Assembly: GCA_965215475.1 (NCBI GenBank)
Contig: OZ244061.1
Coordinates: 3,646,874 to 3,710,873, forward strand
Length of the DNA: 64,000 nucleotides
Direction: 5' to 3'
Source of the DNA: Bin80 sp965215475
Lineage (GTDB): Bacteria; Bacteroidota; Rhodothermia; Rhodothermales; Bin80
Shown here: one piece after another, positions 1 through 9,265 of the stretch
Numbering within the stretch: position 1 is the first letter of the stretch
How the letters are laid out: each line of letters begins with the position of its first letter
Translations under genes and position numbers: made by a program
The notes under the pieces: generated by a model
What the model was told of the DNA's origin: nothing
Database searches by the model: none
Seen by the model: the letters and a program-made list of their open reading frames with translations, nothing else

Positions 1-1545
1 GTGGATCATTACACCTACGGGATCGTCTCTGATGGTGATCTGATGGAGGGAATCTCTCATGAAGCAGCTTCATTAGCGGGGCACTTGGGACTGGGAAAAC
101 TGATTTATTTATGGGATGATAACCGGATCACAATTGATGGTAACCTGGAGTTGACATCTTCGGAAAATATCTCGGGGCGGTTTGCAGCCTATGGATGGCA
201 GGTGATTGAGGAGGTTGATGGTCAGGATACTCAGGCAATCAGGAGTGCTCTCCAAGAGGCTCAGGATTGCAAGAGTCAGCCATCACTGATTTGTGTTCGA
301 ACGACCATAGGACATGGAAGCCCAAACAAGGGCGGAACTGCGGCCGCTCATGGAGCTCCTCTGGGGCCTGACGAGGCGTCTCTTACCAGACAGACACTGG
401 GTTGGCAAACCGATGCGCTATTTTATGTGCCGGAGAAGGTAAAGGCTGCGATGGATTGTACCGCAGCAGGGATGGAGTCCGAGAAGGAATGGGGATTGTG
501 TCGAACTGCTTATGAGGATCTGTATCCGGCTGCTTTGGCGGAATTCGATGCGCTGCACGCGAATGAATTACCAGAGGGTTGGTTTGATGAAGCGGAAAAG
601 ATTAACGTAGAACAGGCAATCGCTACAAGAGCCGCGAGCGGGAAGGTGTTGGAGACATTTCTTGAAAATGTGCCAAATCTTATTGGAGGATCTGCCGATC
701 TTACAGGCTCAAATAAGACAAAAGGGAAAGTTCAAAACATTCTCACACGGAACGAGAAGGCGGGAAGCTATCTTTACTATGGGGTTCGCGAGCATGCGAT
801 GGCGGCGATCAGTAATGGTATTGCATTACATGGTAGCTTACGTCCGTATTGCGCAACGTTTATGGTGTTCAGTGATTATTTACGTCCATCGATGCGTCTT
901 AGTGCACTCATGGGGCTCCCTGTTATTTATATTTTTACACATGATTCAATTGGCACAGGTGAAGATGGCCCTACCCATCAGGGTATAGAGCATGTCATGT
1001 CTCTCAGGGCGATTCCGAACTTAGTTGTTTTCAGACCTGCGGATGTCAATGAAACGCGGTATGCATGGCGTGAAGCGATGCTTCGAGACGATGGCCCTAC
1101 TGCTCTCATTTTAACACGGCAGGGAGTTCCGCCGTTAACTGGAGGAGAGGATGGAGTGGCAAAAGGTGCCTATATCGTTACAGAGGCGAATGAAGCAGAG
1201 CCACAGGTAATCTTGATTGGAACGGGGAGTGAATTGCAATATGCAGTCGCGGCTGGTTCCATATTGATGTCGGAGGGAATTTCCACCCGTGTGGTGAGCA
1301 TGCCTTCTTGGGAATTATTTGCTCTACAGCCCGAATCTTACAGAGAAAAGATTATACCTACATCCGTTCCAGTTCGGGTTGCTGTCGAGGCAGCTGTATC
1401 ACTTGGTTGGGACAGGTATGCCAGTCATACGGTGTGCATAGATCGGTTCGGTGCTTCGGCGCCTGGCAAGGTGCTTTTCGAACAGTTTGGTTTTAGTGCT
1501 GAGCGAGTTGCTGAGGTAGCAAGGCAAGCTCTATTGGAGGATTAA
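1..1545 (+). CDS. tkt: Transketolase, C-terminal part (5' end outside window)
   Basis: Transketolase is the thiamine-diphosphate enzyme that moves two-carbon ketol units between sugar phosphates in the non-oxidative pentose phosphate pathway; it is cytoplasmic. The window opens inside the gene: codon 1 is an internal Val, equivalent to roughly residue 145 of a family about 660 residues long, so the first quarter lies off the left edge. Visible are the ThDP/metal-binding loop SDGDLMEG (near residue 11), the pyrimidine domain with the catalytic Glu in YGVREHAM (about 260), the HDSIGTGEDGPTHQ motif (about 315) and a complete C-terminal domain. The stop overlaps the next start (TAATG), so the two genes are probably translationally coupled. 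Identity is very secure. Confidence 0.97.
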   Translation: MDHYTYGIVSDGDLMEGISHEAASLAGHLGLGKLIYLWDDNRITIDGNLELTSSENISGRFAAYGWQVIEEVDGQDTQAIRSALQEAQDCKSQPSLICVRTTIGHGSPNKGGTAAAHGAPLGPDEASLTRQTLGWQTDALFYVPEKVKAAMDCTAAGMESEKEWGLCRTAYEDLYPAALAEFDALHANELPEGWFDEAEKINVEQAIATRAASGKVLETFLENVPNLIGGSADLTGSNKTKGKVQNILTRNEKAGSYLYYGVREHAMAAISNGIALHGSLRPYCATFMVFSDYLRPSMRLSALMGLPVIYIFTHDSIGTGEDGPTHQGIEHVMSLRAIPNLVVFRPADVNETRYAWREAMLRDDGPTALILTRQGVPPLTGGEDGVAKGAYIVTEANEAEPQVILIGTGSELQYAVAAGSILMSEGISTRVVSMPSWELFALQPESYREKIIPTSVPVRVAVEAAVSLGWDRYASHTVCIDRFGASAPGKVLFEQFGFSAERVAEVARQALLED

Positions 1546-1946
1546 TGATATTTCGTGTGGTGGCGGTTTGCGCAGTCATGTTGTTTGCTTATCCTGGCAA
1601 AGCACAACAATTTGCTGGAGAGGAGGCATGGAAAGTTCTTCATGAATATGAAGGTGTCCGGTTTCTATATGTTTTTTATCCTCAAGCGGATGCAGTCAAT
1701 GATGGCGTGGTCATGCTGCTTCAGAATCAAAATGAATACAAGGTCCGCTATAGTTTTACGATTATTTTCGAGTCGCCAGAAGGGGAGAAATCTGCAGATG
1801 CTGAAGGGATTTTAGAGCCATTGGAAATGAAAACAGGGGATGTTGAAGGTTTATTTTGGATCCCCTTTGATGATGCACGTTCACTCGGAGCAATTAGAAT
1901 GCAAAATTATAAGGTGACTGGCATTGACAAGGAAGAGGAGAGTTGA
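1545..1946 (+). CDS. Small secreted protein of unknown function
   Basis: I do not recognise this 133-residue protein. The first ~20 residues form a signal peptide: a short basic start (MIFR), a hydrophobic core (VVAVCAVMLFAYP) and a likely signal peptidase I site after GKA or GKAQ. The mature part is acidic, mixed alpha/beta in character and has no cysteine. The start is chosen because its ATG overlaps the transketolase stop (TAATG), which implies coupled translation, but nothing in the protein links it to the pentose phosphate pathway. About 220 bases without a convincing gene separate it from hsdM. It is probably a real gene, given the signal peptide and the coupling; location periplasm or outside the cell is inferred. 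Confidence 0.7.
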   Translation: MIFRVVAVCAVMLFAYPGKAQQFAGEEAWKVLHEYEGVRFLYVFYPQADAVNDGVVMLLQNQNEYKVRYSFTIIFESPEGEKSADAEGILEPLEMKTGDVEGLFWIPFDDARSLGAIRMQNYKVTGIDKEEES

Positions 1947-2167
1947 AAAGCCGATTCAGACCTCCGCGGGCCAAATTCTTTCGGAACTGTTCGCCGGTTG
2001 TATTCATGATGATTGCATTTCTTGGAATAAATTTGTGCAAGTAAAAAAAATCACAGTACTGAGGCTCTTGCAAAACCCTCTTCCAATCTGTAAAATATGC
2101 CACCAACTACTCCCAGAGCGATATTTACTTTCCAATGAAGAGGTTTTATAAGAAGATCTACTGATCA

Positions 2168-2644
2168 ATGATTAGCCACACCGATAGCGAACGTGCAGAG
2201 CTTCATAAAATCATCTGGCGCATTGCCAATGAATTACGGGGCTCTGTTGATGGTTGGGATTTCAAGAGCTATGTGTTGGGGATGCTCTTCTACCGGTTTA
2301 TTTCGGAGAATTTGGTTGGGTATCTCAATGAACGACAGCATTCAGGGGGAGATTCTGAATTCGATTACTCCCAATTGAGCGATTCTGAGGCAGAAGTCGG
2401 CCGAGTCACAACCGTAGATGAAAAAGGATTTTATATCCTGCCTTCCGAACTTTTTGTCAATTTAAGGAAACGGGCGCGGCATGATATCAATCTCAATGAG
2501 ACCCTGAGTCAGATTTTTCGCAGTATTGAGGGTTCCGCAATCGGAACCGATAGCGAAAGTGATATGAAAGGTCTCTTTGCAGATCTGGATGTCAACAGTA
2601 ATAAGCTTGGTTCTACAGTCAGGTTTCGGAATGAGAAACTAGTC
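2168..2644 (+). pseudogene. hsdM: hsdM, 5' part: type I methyltransferase N-terminal domain, cut off by insertion
   Basis: N-terminal 159 codons of HsdM, the modification subunit of a type I restriction-modification enzyme. The protein starts MISHTDSERAELHKIIW and carries the helical HsdM_N domain (IANELRGSVDGWDFKSYVLGMLFYRF), ending in the linker SNKLGSTVRFRNEKLV. At base 2645 the homology stops at the terminal repeat of a mobile element and resumes at 7035 with KILDAIGDLPLG. The reading frame itself runs on for 12 meaningless codons to a stop at 2680. Five bases, TAGTC, are present at both junctions (2640-2644 and 7030-7034). Removing 2645-7029 plus one TAGTC gives NEKLVKILDAIG in frame and a full 523-residue HsdM, the normal family size. 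As it stands, methylation and restriction by this system should be lost. Confidence 0.93.
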
Positions 2645-3046
2645 CCCTTCTTATTCATCTCAACCTCCGATCTCTGTTAAATCGTCATCTTGCTGAGATT
2701 CGCAGCTTTTCTTTCTTCATCGTCGATATTTTCGGGTCAAATCCTGATTATTTTGGCTAAAAAGGTAGGCATGAAGACGCTGTTTATGTCCAAGTCTGGG
2801 TTGACGGTTCATCCATCGCAGGGAGATGATACACGAACCTCTCATGCAACAGAATTTCCTGCTTTTTTCCGTTGGAATCCGGCTAACTACTATCATGGTA
2901 GTAGTTCGGCCCTCCAATCGCACCAAGTGCAGTCATGTATCGCATACCCAATCCTACCGTATGGACGCACCTCTCCTATACGTTGATGTTTCGGATTTTT
3001 TTTTTTTTTTTGACTTGTAAAACCACCTCAGATGAGGTGGTTGGCG

Positions 3047-4616
3047 TTAGATATCGGGCAAGCAGTGCCACCGCAGTCGCAGAAGGTGATCCCAAAAACG
3101 GATCCATAGTTGCTCTGCCGACAGGGCGATAGAAAACGTAACGTAGCGACTATGGCGTGCAAGGGTTGCACCGACTTTTAGTAGGTGGAGGCGAAAGGTG
3201 GTAATCTGCATGTGAGGGGTATGCTTTAGTTTGGAGTCTACCTCTGTACTGGCATCGGTGTTCTGCGTGTCATCCACCATCATCGTTTCCGTGTTGATCT
3301 TCAGAGATGTATCCTGATGAACTTCGGTGTCTGATGTGACAGGGCTACGCTCCACATTGGGCACCACCTCTGGTGCGATGAAGGCATCGACCAATATGCA
3401 TGATCTGATATGCATAGAGAACCGATAGAAGACGCACGGCATTTTCTCTGCGAACCTCTCGTTCTTCCACTGTTTCAGGCTCCTGTTCACGGATGATCTT
3501 ATGGCCTCTGTAGTGTTCCTTGGGGCGTTCTGTGGATGACAGCATGACTTGATTGATCAACTCTTTGATTTCCCCCTGATGCTTTTCAGCCTTTCCACGC
3601 ATCGCGTACATCTTCGCCAGTGCTTCCCCCGAATAGGTCTCTGCGTCAAGGTTGGTCAGCAAAAAGAAGTAGTCTTCATAGAGTTCAGCTGGACGAGGCC
3701 GTATGACCATCACGACCCGACGTGGACCATCCCAACTCTCCGCTTGATACATCAACTCAACATAGCCATAGGTATTCGGTGGACATCCTTTCCCATCAAA
3801 ATAGGCTTCGGCCATCGCCTTTAACTTGTTGTTGCCCTTCAAGCGTGTCACATAAAACAGGCCTGCGCTCTCTATATCCTCGTACACCTCAGGACTATTG
3901 AATCCCGCATCAAGGCGAAAAATGACACGATCCGCGGCATGTTTTTGAACCTGTTCACCGATAGGAATCATGACCTTCTGACAGTTGGTCGCTTCCCGTT
4001 GCGTGCCTGGACGGAGTTCGGCTCCAAGGACATCCCCCGTTTCTCCACATGTCACAAACAACGGCAAGAAGACGGTTCGCTTGTAATGACCATTATACTT
4101 GCATCCCAGTTGATGGCCATGGGCATCCACGGGCATGGCATCGACATCAAGGATGACTTCATCCAGACGTTCACCGCCGCTGCGTACGAGCCTATGCTCC
4201 ATTCAGAAGACCCTTCTGCATCACCTCAACATTATCCGGTGCACCGAGAATGCTCCAAAAGCGTGACATCGTCGGTTGCGATGCCGGCTGGTTGGCTGGA
4301 TCGACAACGGCTTCGCCCCGCTCCGTACGGAGAGCGACCCGTAATCATTGCCCAGATCTTTACTGGACAAGTCCCATCCTTGCATCGTCGGCAGCAACAG
4401 CTGCAAAAGCAGATCCTCCATGGAGTGTGTGGTACGATAGGGATCCCGTGGATCATGGAGATTGTCCACCAGATAGGGAAGAATACCTGTAGCTTCAATC
4501 AGCCCCCTCATAGATAGAGCCCCCGCATCGGAAGTCGTATGGTTGGTCGTGGATGCCTGCACCAAAATAGAGTGGTTATAGGGGATCTGAACCTGTAAGT
4601 TTTGAGAGTCAGTCAT
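3047..4616 (-). pseudogene. IS1380-family transposase, frameshifted
   Basis: A DDE transposase of the IS1380 family, broken into three reading frames. The N-terminal piece begins at 4616 (MTDSQNLQVQIPYNHS, then LLQLLLPTMQGWD) and loses frame near 4300. The large middle piece (4202-3345) carries the catalytic core: DEVILDVDAMPVDAHG, RLDAGFNSPEVYEDIE and AKMYAMRGKAEKHQGEIKEL, the usual D, D and E blocks. The C-terminal piece (ending 3047) has the conserved tail RLHLLKVGATLARHSR. At least two frameshifts make it non-functional. A perfect hairpin AACCACCTCA/TGAGGTGGTT at about 3023-3044 lies just after its stop and could terminate its transcript. Family assignment is good; the element's own ends are not resolved. 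Confidence 0.85.
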
Positions 4617-4741
4617 GATTCACCTCCGGGGTGAAATTGGTGACGAAAAAACATCCATCTCAGACAATTGGAGCATGGATCCAATGGATCCAATGGCAAC
4701 AAAAATTTGAAATTGCGTGAAGATGCGTGAAACTATTATAG

Positions 4742-6833
4742 CAAAACTTAACCCTATTTTTTTCTGAAAAAAGCGCAGATTTCCCGCACCATTTGGATGG
4801 ATTTTTTAAAAAATGATGTTGTTCAAGGAGCAATGGCGGGAGTCTGATTCGGTTTGATGAACCGAATCAACACAGAGACTTGATCTTCAGAAGTTTGAAT
4901 ACTTGACGTTGGGTCGGGGTCAGTTCATTGTCCACAAACTTCACTTCGTGATCCTCGTCGGCCTTTACGTTTAGAACGCCCGTTACACGGCATACCCCAG
5001 AGAGTTCTTCCATGATGGACTCAAAACTCTTGGGTCTTTCCGCGTCTTTGGTCTTCTTGTTGTGTGCGTTCCTGTTTGCATTCTTGGACGGCTTCACCAT
5101 ATTCTCTCTCTGGGCTCTTTTTGCTTCCAGATCCTCTTCGGCAAACGTGATGGGGGCAAGTTTCTTTCGTAGATGGTATTCTACATAATAGGCCAGCATA
5201 CATAAGAAGACATGAGCAATGACCCGCTCGGATTTGACATGATGGATGGGGCGTACGCGCAGGGAGATGGATTTCATCACGCGGAAGGCGCGTTCTACGG
5301 TGGACAATCGTTTGTAGTCCGACACCAACTGCTCAGCGGGCTGTTTCAAGCTGGACCGGATCGCATAGACCCCATCCAGGCGCTCGGCCCTCTGAATCGC
5401 CTCCGCATTATGGGTATACGAGAAATACCCTTCCTCGATCTCAAGGAGATAGAATTTCTTTAATTTGTGTTTCCCCAGTGCACGCTCCACGCGCATTCCA
5501 ATCTTGGCCTTGTCTTTGAGTCGGCGGGGTGTACGGGTGGTTGCCGCAAGGATCTGGTCCAATTTTGCGTCGGCCTTCGCCAAAAGATCCTCACGGGTTT
5601 TCTTGGTCTTTGCCGCCTGAAAGGGGTTCCTGCATAGCACGAGGCGTTCCTTGGGATAGAGATCGCTTTGAATCTCCACCAGATCCTGTTGGTCAAACAA
5701 GCTCATTTGCGTTTTCTCTTGCTCCACCACCTCACGGATCTCCTGTTTTTGCATGCCCGTAATCCAATCCAACCCCACAGGGATGATCTCCTCCTGAATC
5801 TGTTTCTGCTTCAAAAGCCCGCGATCTCCGACCAAGATCACATGCTTTAACCCAAACGTATTTTGGAGCTTGGAGATCTGAGCGCCAAGGGTCTTGATAT
5901 CGGGGGTATTGCCAGGAAAGACGTCTACGGAGACCGGACATCCTTCCTTATCGGTCATCAATCCATACACAATTTGTTTTTTCCCTTTTTTCTTGTCCCG
6001 GTTATAGCCATATGCTCCAAATGCATGTTTATCGCCCTCCAAGTAGCTGCTGGTCACATCATACAGCACCATTCCACCTTCGGTGAGATGGCGTTTGGCT
6101 AACTTGCATTCGATCTTGGTCTTGCAGGCGGCCAATTCATCCATGGCCTCATAGAGATCATTCTGGTCCACATGCTTGAGGTCAAGTTCTTCATGGAGCG
6201 TTGTGATACAGCTGGTCTTGTCCAACATGTCACTGGTCTGCAGTTTGCTGGCGGGCTTGATGACCCGGGCCGCAATCATGCCGAGAACCAATCGTCGAAA
6301 GCGCGAATTCTTTGGCGCAATGAGGGATGTCATTTTGAGATGCTTCATCATGTGTAGCACCACCGCAACATGCCCATGGTGCCGGGTACGCTGGGTGTGC
6401 AGTGCCTCCTTGAAGGACTGGATGGCATGGCCTCCCTGCAAGAGCGTTCGCAGTCCTTCGCGAATGGGTTCGGGAAGGTGCGTTACATTGGCGATGGTGT
6501 TTTTGATGGTTCGTTTGCCGTCTCGCGTGGAGGTTCGCACGAGCCAGGTGGAGGGGGAATTGCGATTCGGGATTTCGGCTAAATACATGGGCTCAAATAG
6601 GTTTGCTAAAACGTAAATATACGACATAAATTGCAATAAATAACCCAAAATCAGCAAATATTTACATGGGCGCACTTTTTAAAATGAATCTGGGGATCAA
6701 AAACGCACAAAAACATATGCTTAGCATACACAAAAAGGCAGATTCAGACCGAAAAACGGGGCGGAGGAAGGGAAAAAGAGGACGTTTTTAACCAAAAAAT
6801 CCTACGTTCAGGAAAAAATAGGGTTAAGTTTTG
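4742..6833 (-). mobile_element. IS1634-family insertion sequence, copy 1 (intact)
   Basis: A 2092-bp element with terminal inverted repeats that begin CAAAACTTAACCCTATTTTT at both ends and a perfect 6-bp target duplication TTATAG (4736-4741 and 6834-6839). It carries one intact transposase gene. A second copy, reversed in orientation, lies at 24512-26604. The copies are nearly identical, so they moved recently or are kept alike by gene conversion. It sits inside the outer element that interrupts hsdM. Confidence 0.95.
4867..6588 (-). CDS. IS1634-family transposase (intact)
   Basis: A 573-residue DDE transposase that cuts and moves its own element. The frame is open upstream to 6675, but I place the start at 6588 because IS1634 transposases characteristically begin MYLAxxPNRNSP, as here (MYLAEIPNRNSPSTWLVR). 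The catalytic blocks are visible: VLYDVTSSYLEG (first Asp), VGDRGLLK (second Asp) and STVERAFRVMKS (Glu). A basic, low-complexity stretch (RAQRENMVKPSKNANRNAHN) precedes the C-terminus. It is complete, unlike the copy at 24757, so it is the probable source of activity for both copies. Confidence 0.93.
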   Translation of the reverse strand: MYLAEIPNRNSPSTWLVRTSTRDGKRTIKNTIANVTHLPEPIREGLRTLLQGGHAIQSFKEALHTQRTRHHGHVAVVLHMMKHLKMTSLIAPKNSRFRRLVLGMIAARVIKPASKLQTSDMLDKTSCITTLHEELDLKHVDQNDLYEAMDELAACKTKIECKLAKRHLTEGGMVLYDVTSSYLEGDKHAFGAYGYNRDKKKGKKQIVYGLMTDKEGCPVSVDVFPGNTPDIKTLGAQISKLQNTFGLKHVILVGDRGLLKQKQIQEEIIPVGLDWITGMQKQEIREVVEQEKTQMSLFDQQDLVEIQSDLYPKERLVLCRNPFQAAKTKKTREDLLAKADAKLDQILAATTRTPRRLKDKAKIGMRVERALGKHKLKKFYLLEIEEGYFSYTHNAEAIQRAERLDGVYAIRSSLKQPAEQLVSDYKRLSTVERAFRVMKSISLRVRPIHHVKSERVIAHVFLCMLAYYVEYHLRKKLAPITFAEEDLEAKRAQRENMVKPSKNANRNAHNKKTKDAERPKSFESIMEELSGVCRVTGVLNVKADEDHEVKFVDNELTPTQRQVFKLLKIKSLC

Positions 6834-7034
6834 TTATAGATAAAAAAAGCTCAAAATACGTTTGAATTATCTCAACAATGGATTTTTTTCAATAAAAAAA
6901 GAGAAAAATGCCCTCTTGAAAAGAGAATTATCAAGGTTCTCCTTATCTTTGAAGGGGTGTTTGATCAGATGAGCAAATCTGAATCGTTCAAGCTGGGCTC
7001 AAATCGCAATTTGAGATGAATAAGGGGGGTAGTC

Positions 7035-8129
7035 AAGATCCTGGACGCGATTGGGGATCTTCCACTTGGCAAAGAGGGGGAATTTTCTCAGAACACCATA
7101 GATCTATTTGGGGATGCGTATGAGTATCTGATGACGATGTATGCATCCGCGGCGGGCAAATCAGGTGGGGAGTTCTTCACTCCGCAGGAAGTGTCGGAGC
7201 TCCTTGCTCGGATTACTGTGGCAGGAAAAACTGAGGTCAACAAGGTCTATGACCCTGCGTGTGGATCGGGGTCTTTGCTTTTGAAGTTTGCAAAAGTGCT
7301 TGGAAGAGATAATGTGCGTCAGGGATTCTTCGGGCAGGAGGTCAATTTAACCACATACAATCTGTGCCGCATTAATATGTTTTTGCACAATATCAATTTT
7401 GAAAAGTTTGATATTGCACACGGGGATACATTGATGAGTCCTGTACATATGGAGGATGAACCCTTTGAAGCTATCGTATCCAATCCTCCTTATTCCATCA
7501 AATGGGAAGGCAAGAATAATCCTTTGCTCATCAACGACCCGCGTTTTGCCCCTGCTGGGGTGCTTGCCCCACCAAGCAAGGCAGACCTGGCTTTCACGAT
7601 GCACATTTTATCATGGCTTGCTGTAAATGGTACGGCAGCGATTGTTGAATTTCCAGGGGTTCTTTATCGGGGTGGGGCAGAGCAGAAGATCCGTCAATAT
7701 CTGATTGATAATAACTATGTGGATACGGTGATTCAGCTCCCGCCGGATCTATTTTTTGGCACGACGATTGCTACTTGCATCATTGTGTTGAAGAAATCAA
7801 AGACGGATAATGCAGTTCTGTTCATAGATGCATCTGCAGAGTTTGTCCGCAGTGGAAACAAGAATACGTTACTATCAGAACATCAGCAGAAGATTCTTGA
7901 TGCGTACACTAGGCGTCAGAATCTTGAATATTTTGCGCGATTAGTGGAACACAATGACATTGCAGAAAATGATTACAACCTTGCGGTTTCATCGTATGTT
8001 GAGGAGGAGGACACCCGTGAGCCTATTGACATTCAAGTATTGAATGCAGAGATTGCCGGGATCGTTACAGGACAAGCGGAACTGCGAACAAAGATTGATG
8101 CCATTGTATTCGATCTGGAAGGTGGATGA
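7035..8129 (+). pseudogene. hsdM: hsdM, 3' part: type I methyltransferase catalytic domain
   Basis: The remaining 364 residues of HsdM. The frame is open from the insertion junction (KILDAIGDLPLGKEGEFSQ) and the first internal ATG is at 7131. It holds the full N6-adenine methyltransferase core: the SAM-binding motif YDPACGSGSLLLKFA (from about 7249), the catalytic NPPY in IVSNPPYSIKWEG (about 7480), and the conserved C-terminal helical part. Without the N-terminal domain encoded at 2168-2644 it is unlikely to assemble with HsdS. The stop overlaps the hsdS start (ATGA at 8126), as in intact hsdMSR operons. An alternative is translation of a truncated protein from 7131, which I think would be inactive. 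Confidence 0.93.
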
Positions 8130-9265
8130 ACAAGATTGAAGAGTTGATTGCTGAATTATGCCCAGAGGGAGTTGAGTTTAAGGCGCTCAAGGATGTGGCT
8201 CTTGTGAGTCGGGGTAAGAGATTAACGAAAAGACAGTTAGATCCGAGTGGCAGGTTTCCTGTTTATAGTGGTGGAGTTACTCCCATGGGGTATTATGGGG
8301 AAAATAATCAATCCGCTAACACAGTTGCGATTGTAAAATATGGTACCGCTGGATTCGTAAACTATATTACCAGTGATTTTTGGGCGAATGATGTGTGTTA
8401 CTGTATCAAGCCATTTGAAAGAATACAAGGCAAGTATTTGTATTATGCACTGAAGAGTAGACAGGATATAATTTATTCGTTAGCAATTGATGCTATTCCT
8501 GCACATTTGCCAACCGAAGTAATAAAAAACTTTCGCATCCCTATCCCCCCTCTCGAGGTCCAGCACGAAATCGTAAACATCTTGGATACGTTTTCAGCAC
8601 TGGTGGCAGAGCTGGAGGCAGAGCTAGAAGCGGAGATGGAAGCGCGAAAAAAACAGTACCAATACTATAGGGATCGTCTGTTGAGTTTCAATACTGGTAT
8701 TCCAACTGGTATAAGCAGAATTGATGAGGTAGAATTGAGAGATTTGCTGAATTATGAACAGCCCGGCAAATACCTTGTCGAAATTGCTGAATATGACGAT
8801 GAGTTTCCTACTCCAGTTCTTACGGCAGGAAAGACTTTCATCTTGGGATACACATCAGAGGAAAACGGGATTTATCCTGCATCTTCCGATGAACCTGTTA
8901 TTATCTTTGACGACTTTACAGCTACATTTAAGTGGGTGAATTTTCCTTTCAAAGCTAAGTCCTCAGCTATGAAAATACTCACACTTAAAACAGATTCCCG
9001 TGAAAATTTCAGATATATATATTATGCGATGAATATGATTCGATATAGACCTCAAGATCACGCAAGGCAGTGGATAAAGAAATACTCGAAGTTTCGCATC
9101 CCCGTTCCGCCGCTCGAAATTCAAAACGAAACCGTCTCTATCCTCGATAAATTTGATGCACTGGTAAATGACCTTTCCATCGGACTGCCCGCAGAAATCA
9201 AGGCCCGGCGGAAACAATATGAGTATTATCGCGATCGGCTACTTACGTTCAAAGAAGCCGCATGA
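8126..9265 (+). CDS. hsdS: Type I restriction-modification specificity subunit HsdS
   Basis: HsdS recognises the bipartite DNA target and bridges HsdM and HsdR. The 379 residues show the standard arrangement: target-recognition domain 1 (about residues 15-145), a central coiled-coil repeat (ELEAELEAEMEARKKQYQYY then RDRLLSF), recognition domain 2 (about 200-330) and a matching C-terminal repeat (EIKARRKQYEYYRDRLLTF). Both recognition domains contain the PLE(V/I)Q block that starts the helical spacer. The gene overlaps hsdM by four bases and hsdR by four bases, so the three are translated as one operon. It looks intact, but with hsdM interrupted it has no working partner in this operon; an HsdM supplied from elsewhere cannot be excluded. 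Confidence 0.95.
   Translation: MNKIEELIAELCPEGVEFKALKDVALVSRGKRLTKRQLDPSGRFPVYSGGVTPMGYYGENNQSANTVAIVKYGTAGFVNYITSDFWANDVCYCIKPFERIQGKYLYYALKSRQDIIYSLAIDAIPAHLPTEVIKNFRIPIPPLEVQHEIVNILDTFSALVAELEAELEAEMEARKKQYQYYRDRLLSFNTGIPTGISRIDEVELRDLLNYEQPGKYLVEIAEYDDEFPTPVLTAGKTFILGYTSEENGIYPASSDEPVIIFDDFTATFKWVNFPFKAKSSAMKILTLKTDSRENFRYIYYAMNMIRYRPQDHARQWIKKYSKFRIPVPPLEIQNETVSILDKFDALVNDLSIGLPAEIKARRKQYEYYRDRLLTFKEAA

Larger units (their letters stand above)
2645..7029. mobile_element. Composite (nested) mobile element inside hsdM
   Basis: A 4385-bp insertion bounded by imperfect terminal inverted repeats of about 27 bp. The left arm (2645-2671) and the reverse complement of the right arm (7003-7029) both begin CCC and share the 14-mer CTTATTCATCTCAA. 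It is flanked by the 5-bp direct repeat TAGTC. Inside lie a decayed IS1380-type transposase (3047-4616) and a complete IS1634-type element (4742-6833) with its own TSD, so the latter landed second. Without the IS1634 insertion the outer element is about 2.29 kb. Its only recognisable transposase is the IS1380-type one; whether the terminal repeats belong to that transposase or to an element that lost its own gene is not clear. The stretches 2681-3046 and 6840-7029 hold nothing I recognise. Confidence 0.85.

Noticed and set aside
2690..3020. Plus-strand open frames left of the IS1380-type gene
   Set aside because: No recognisable domain or start; probably non-coding end of the outer mobile element.
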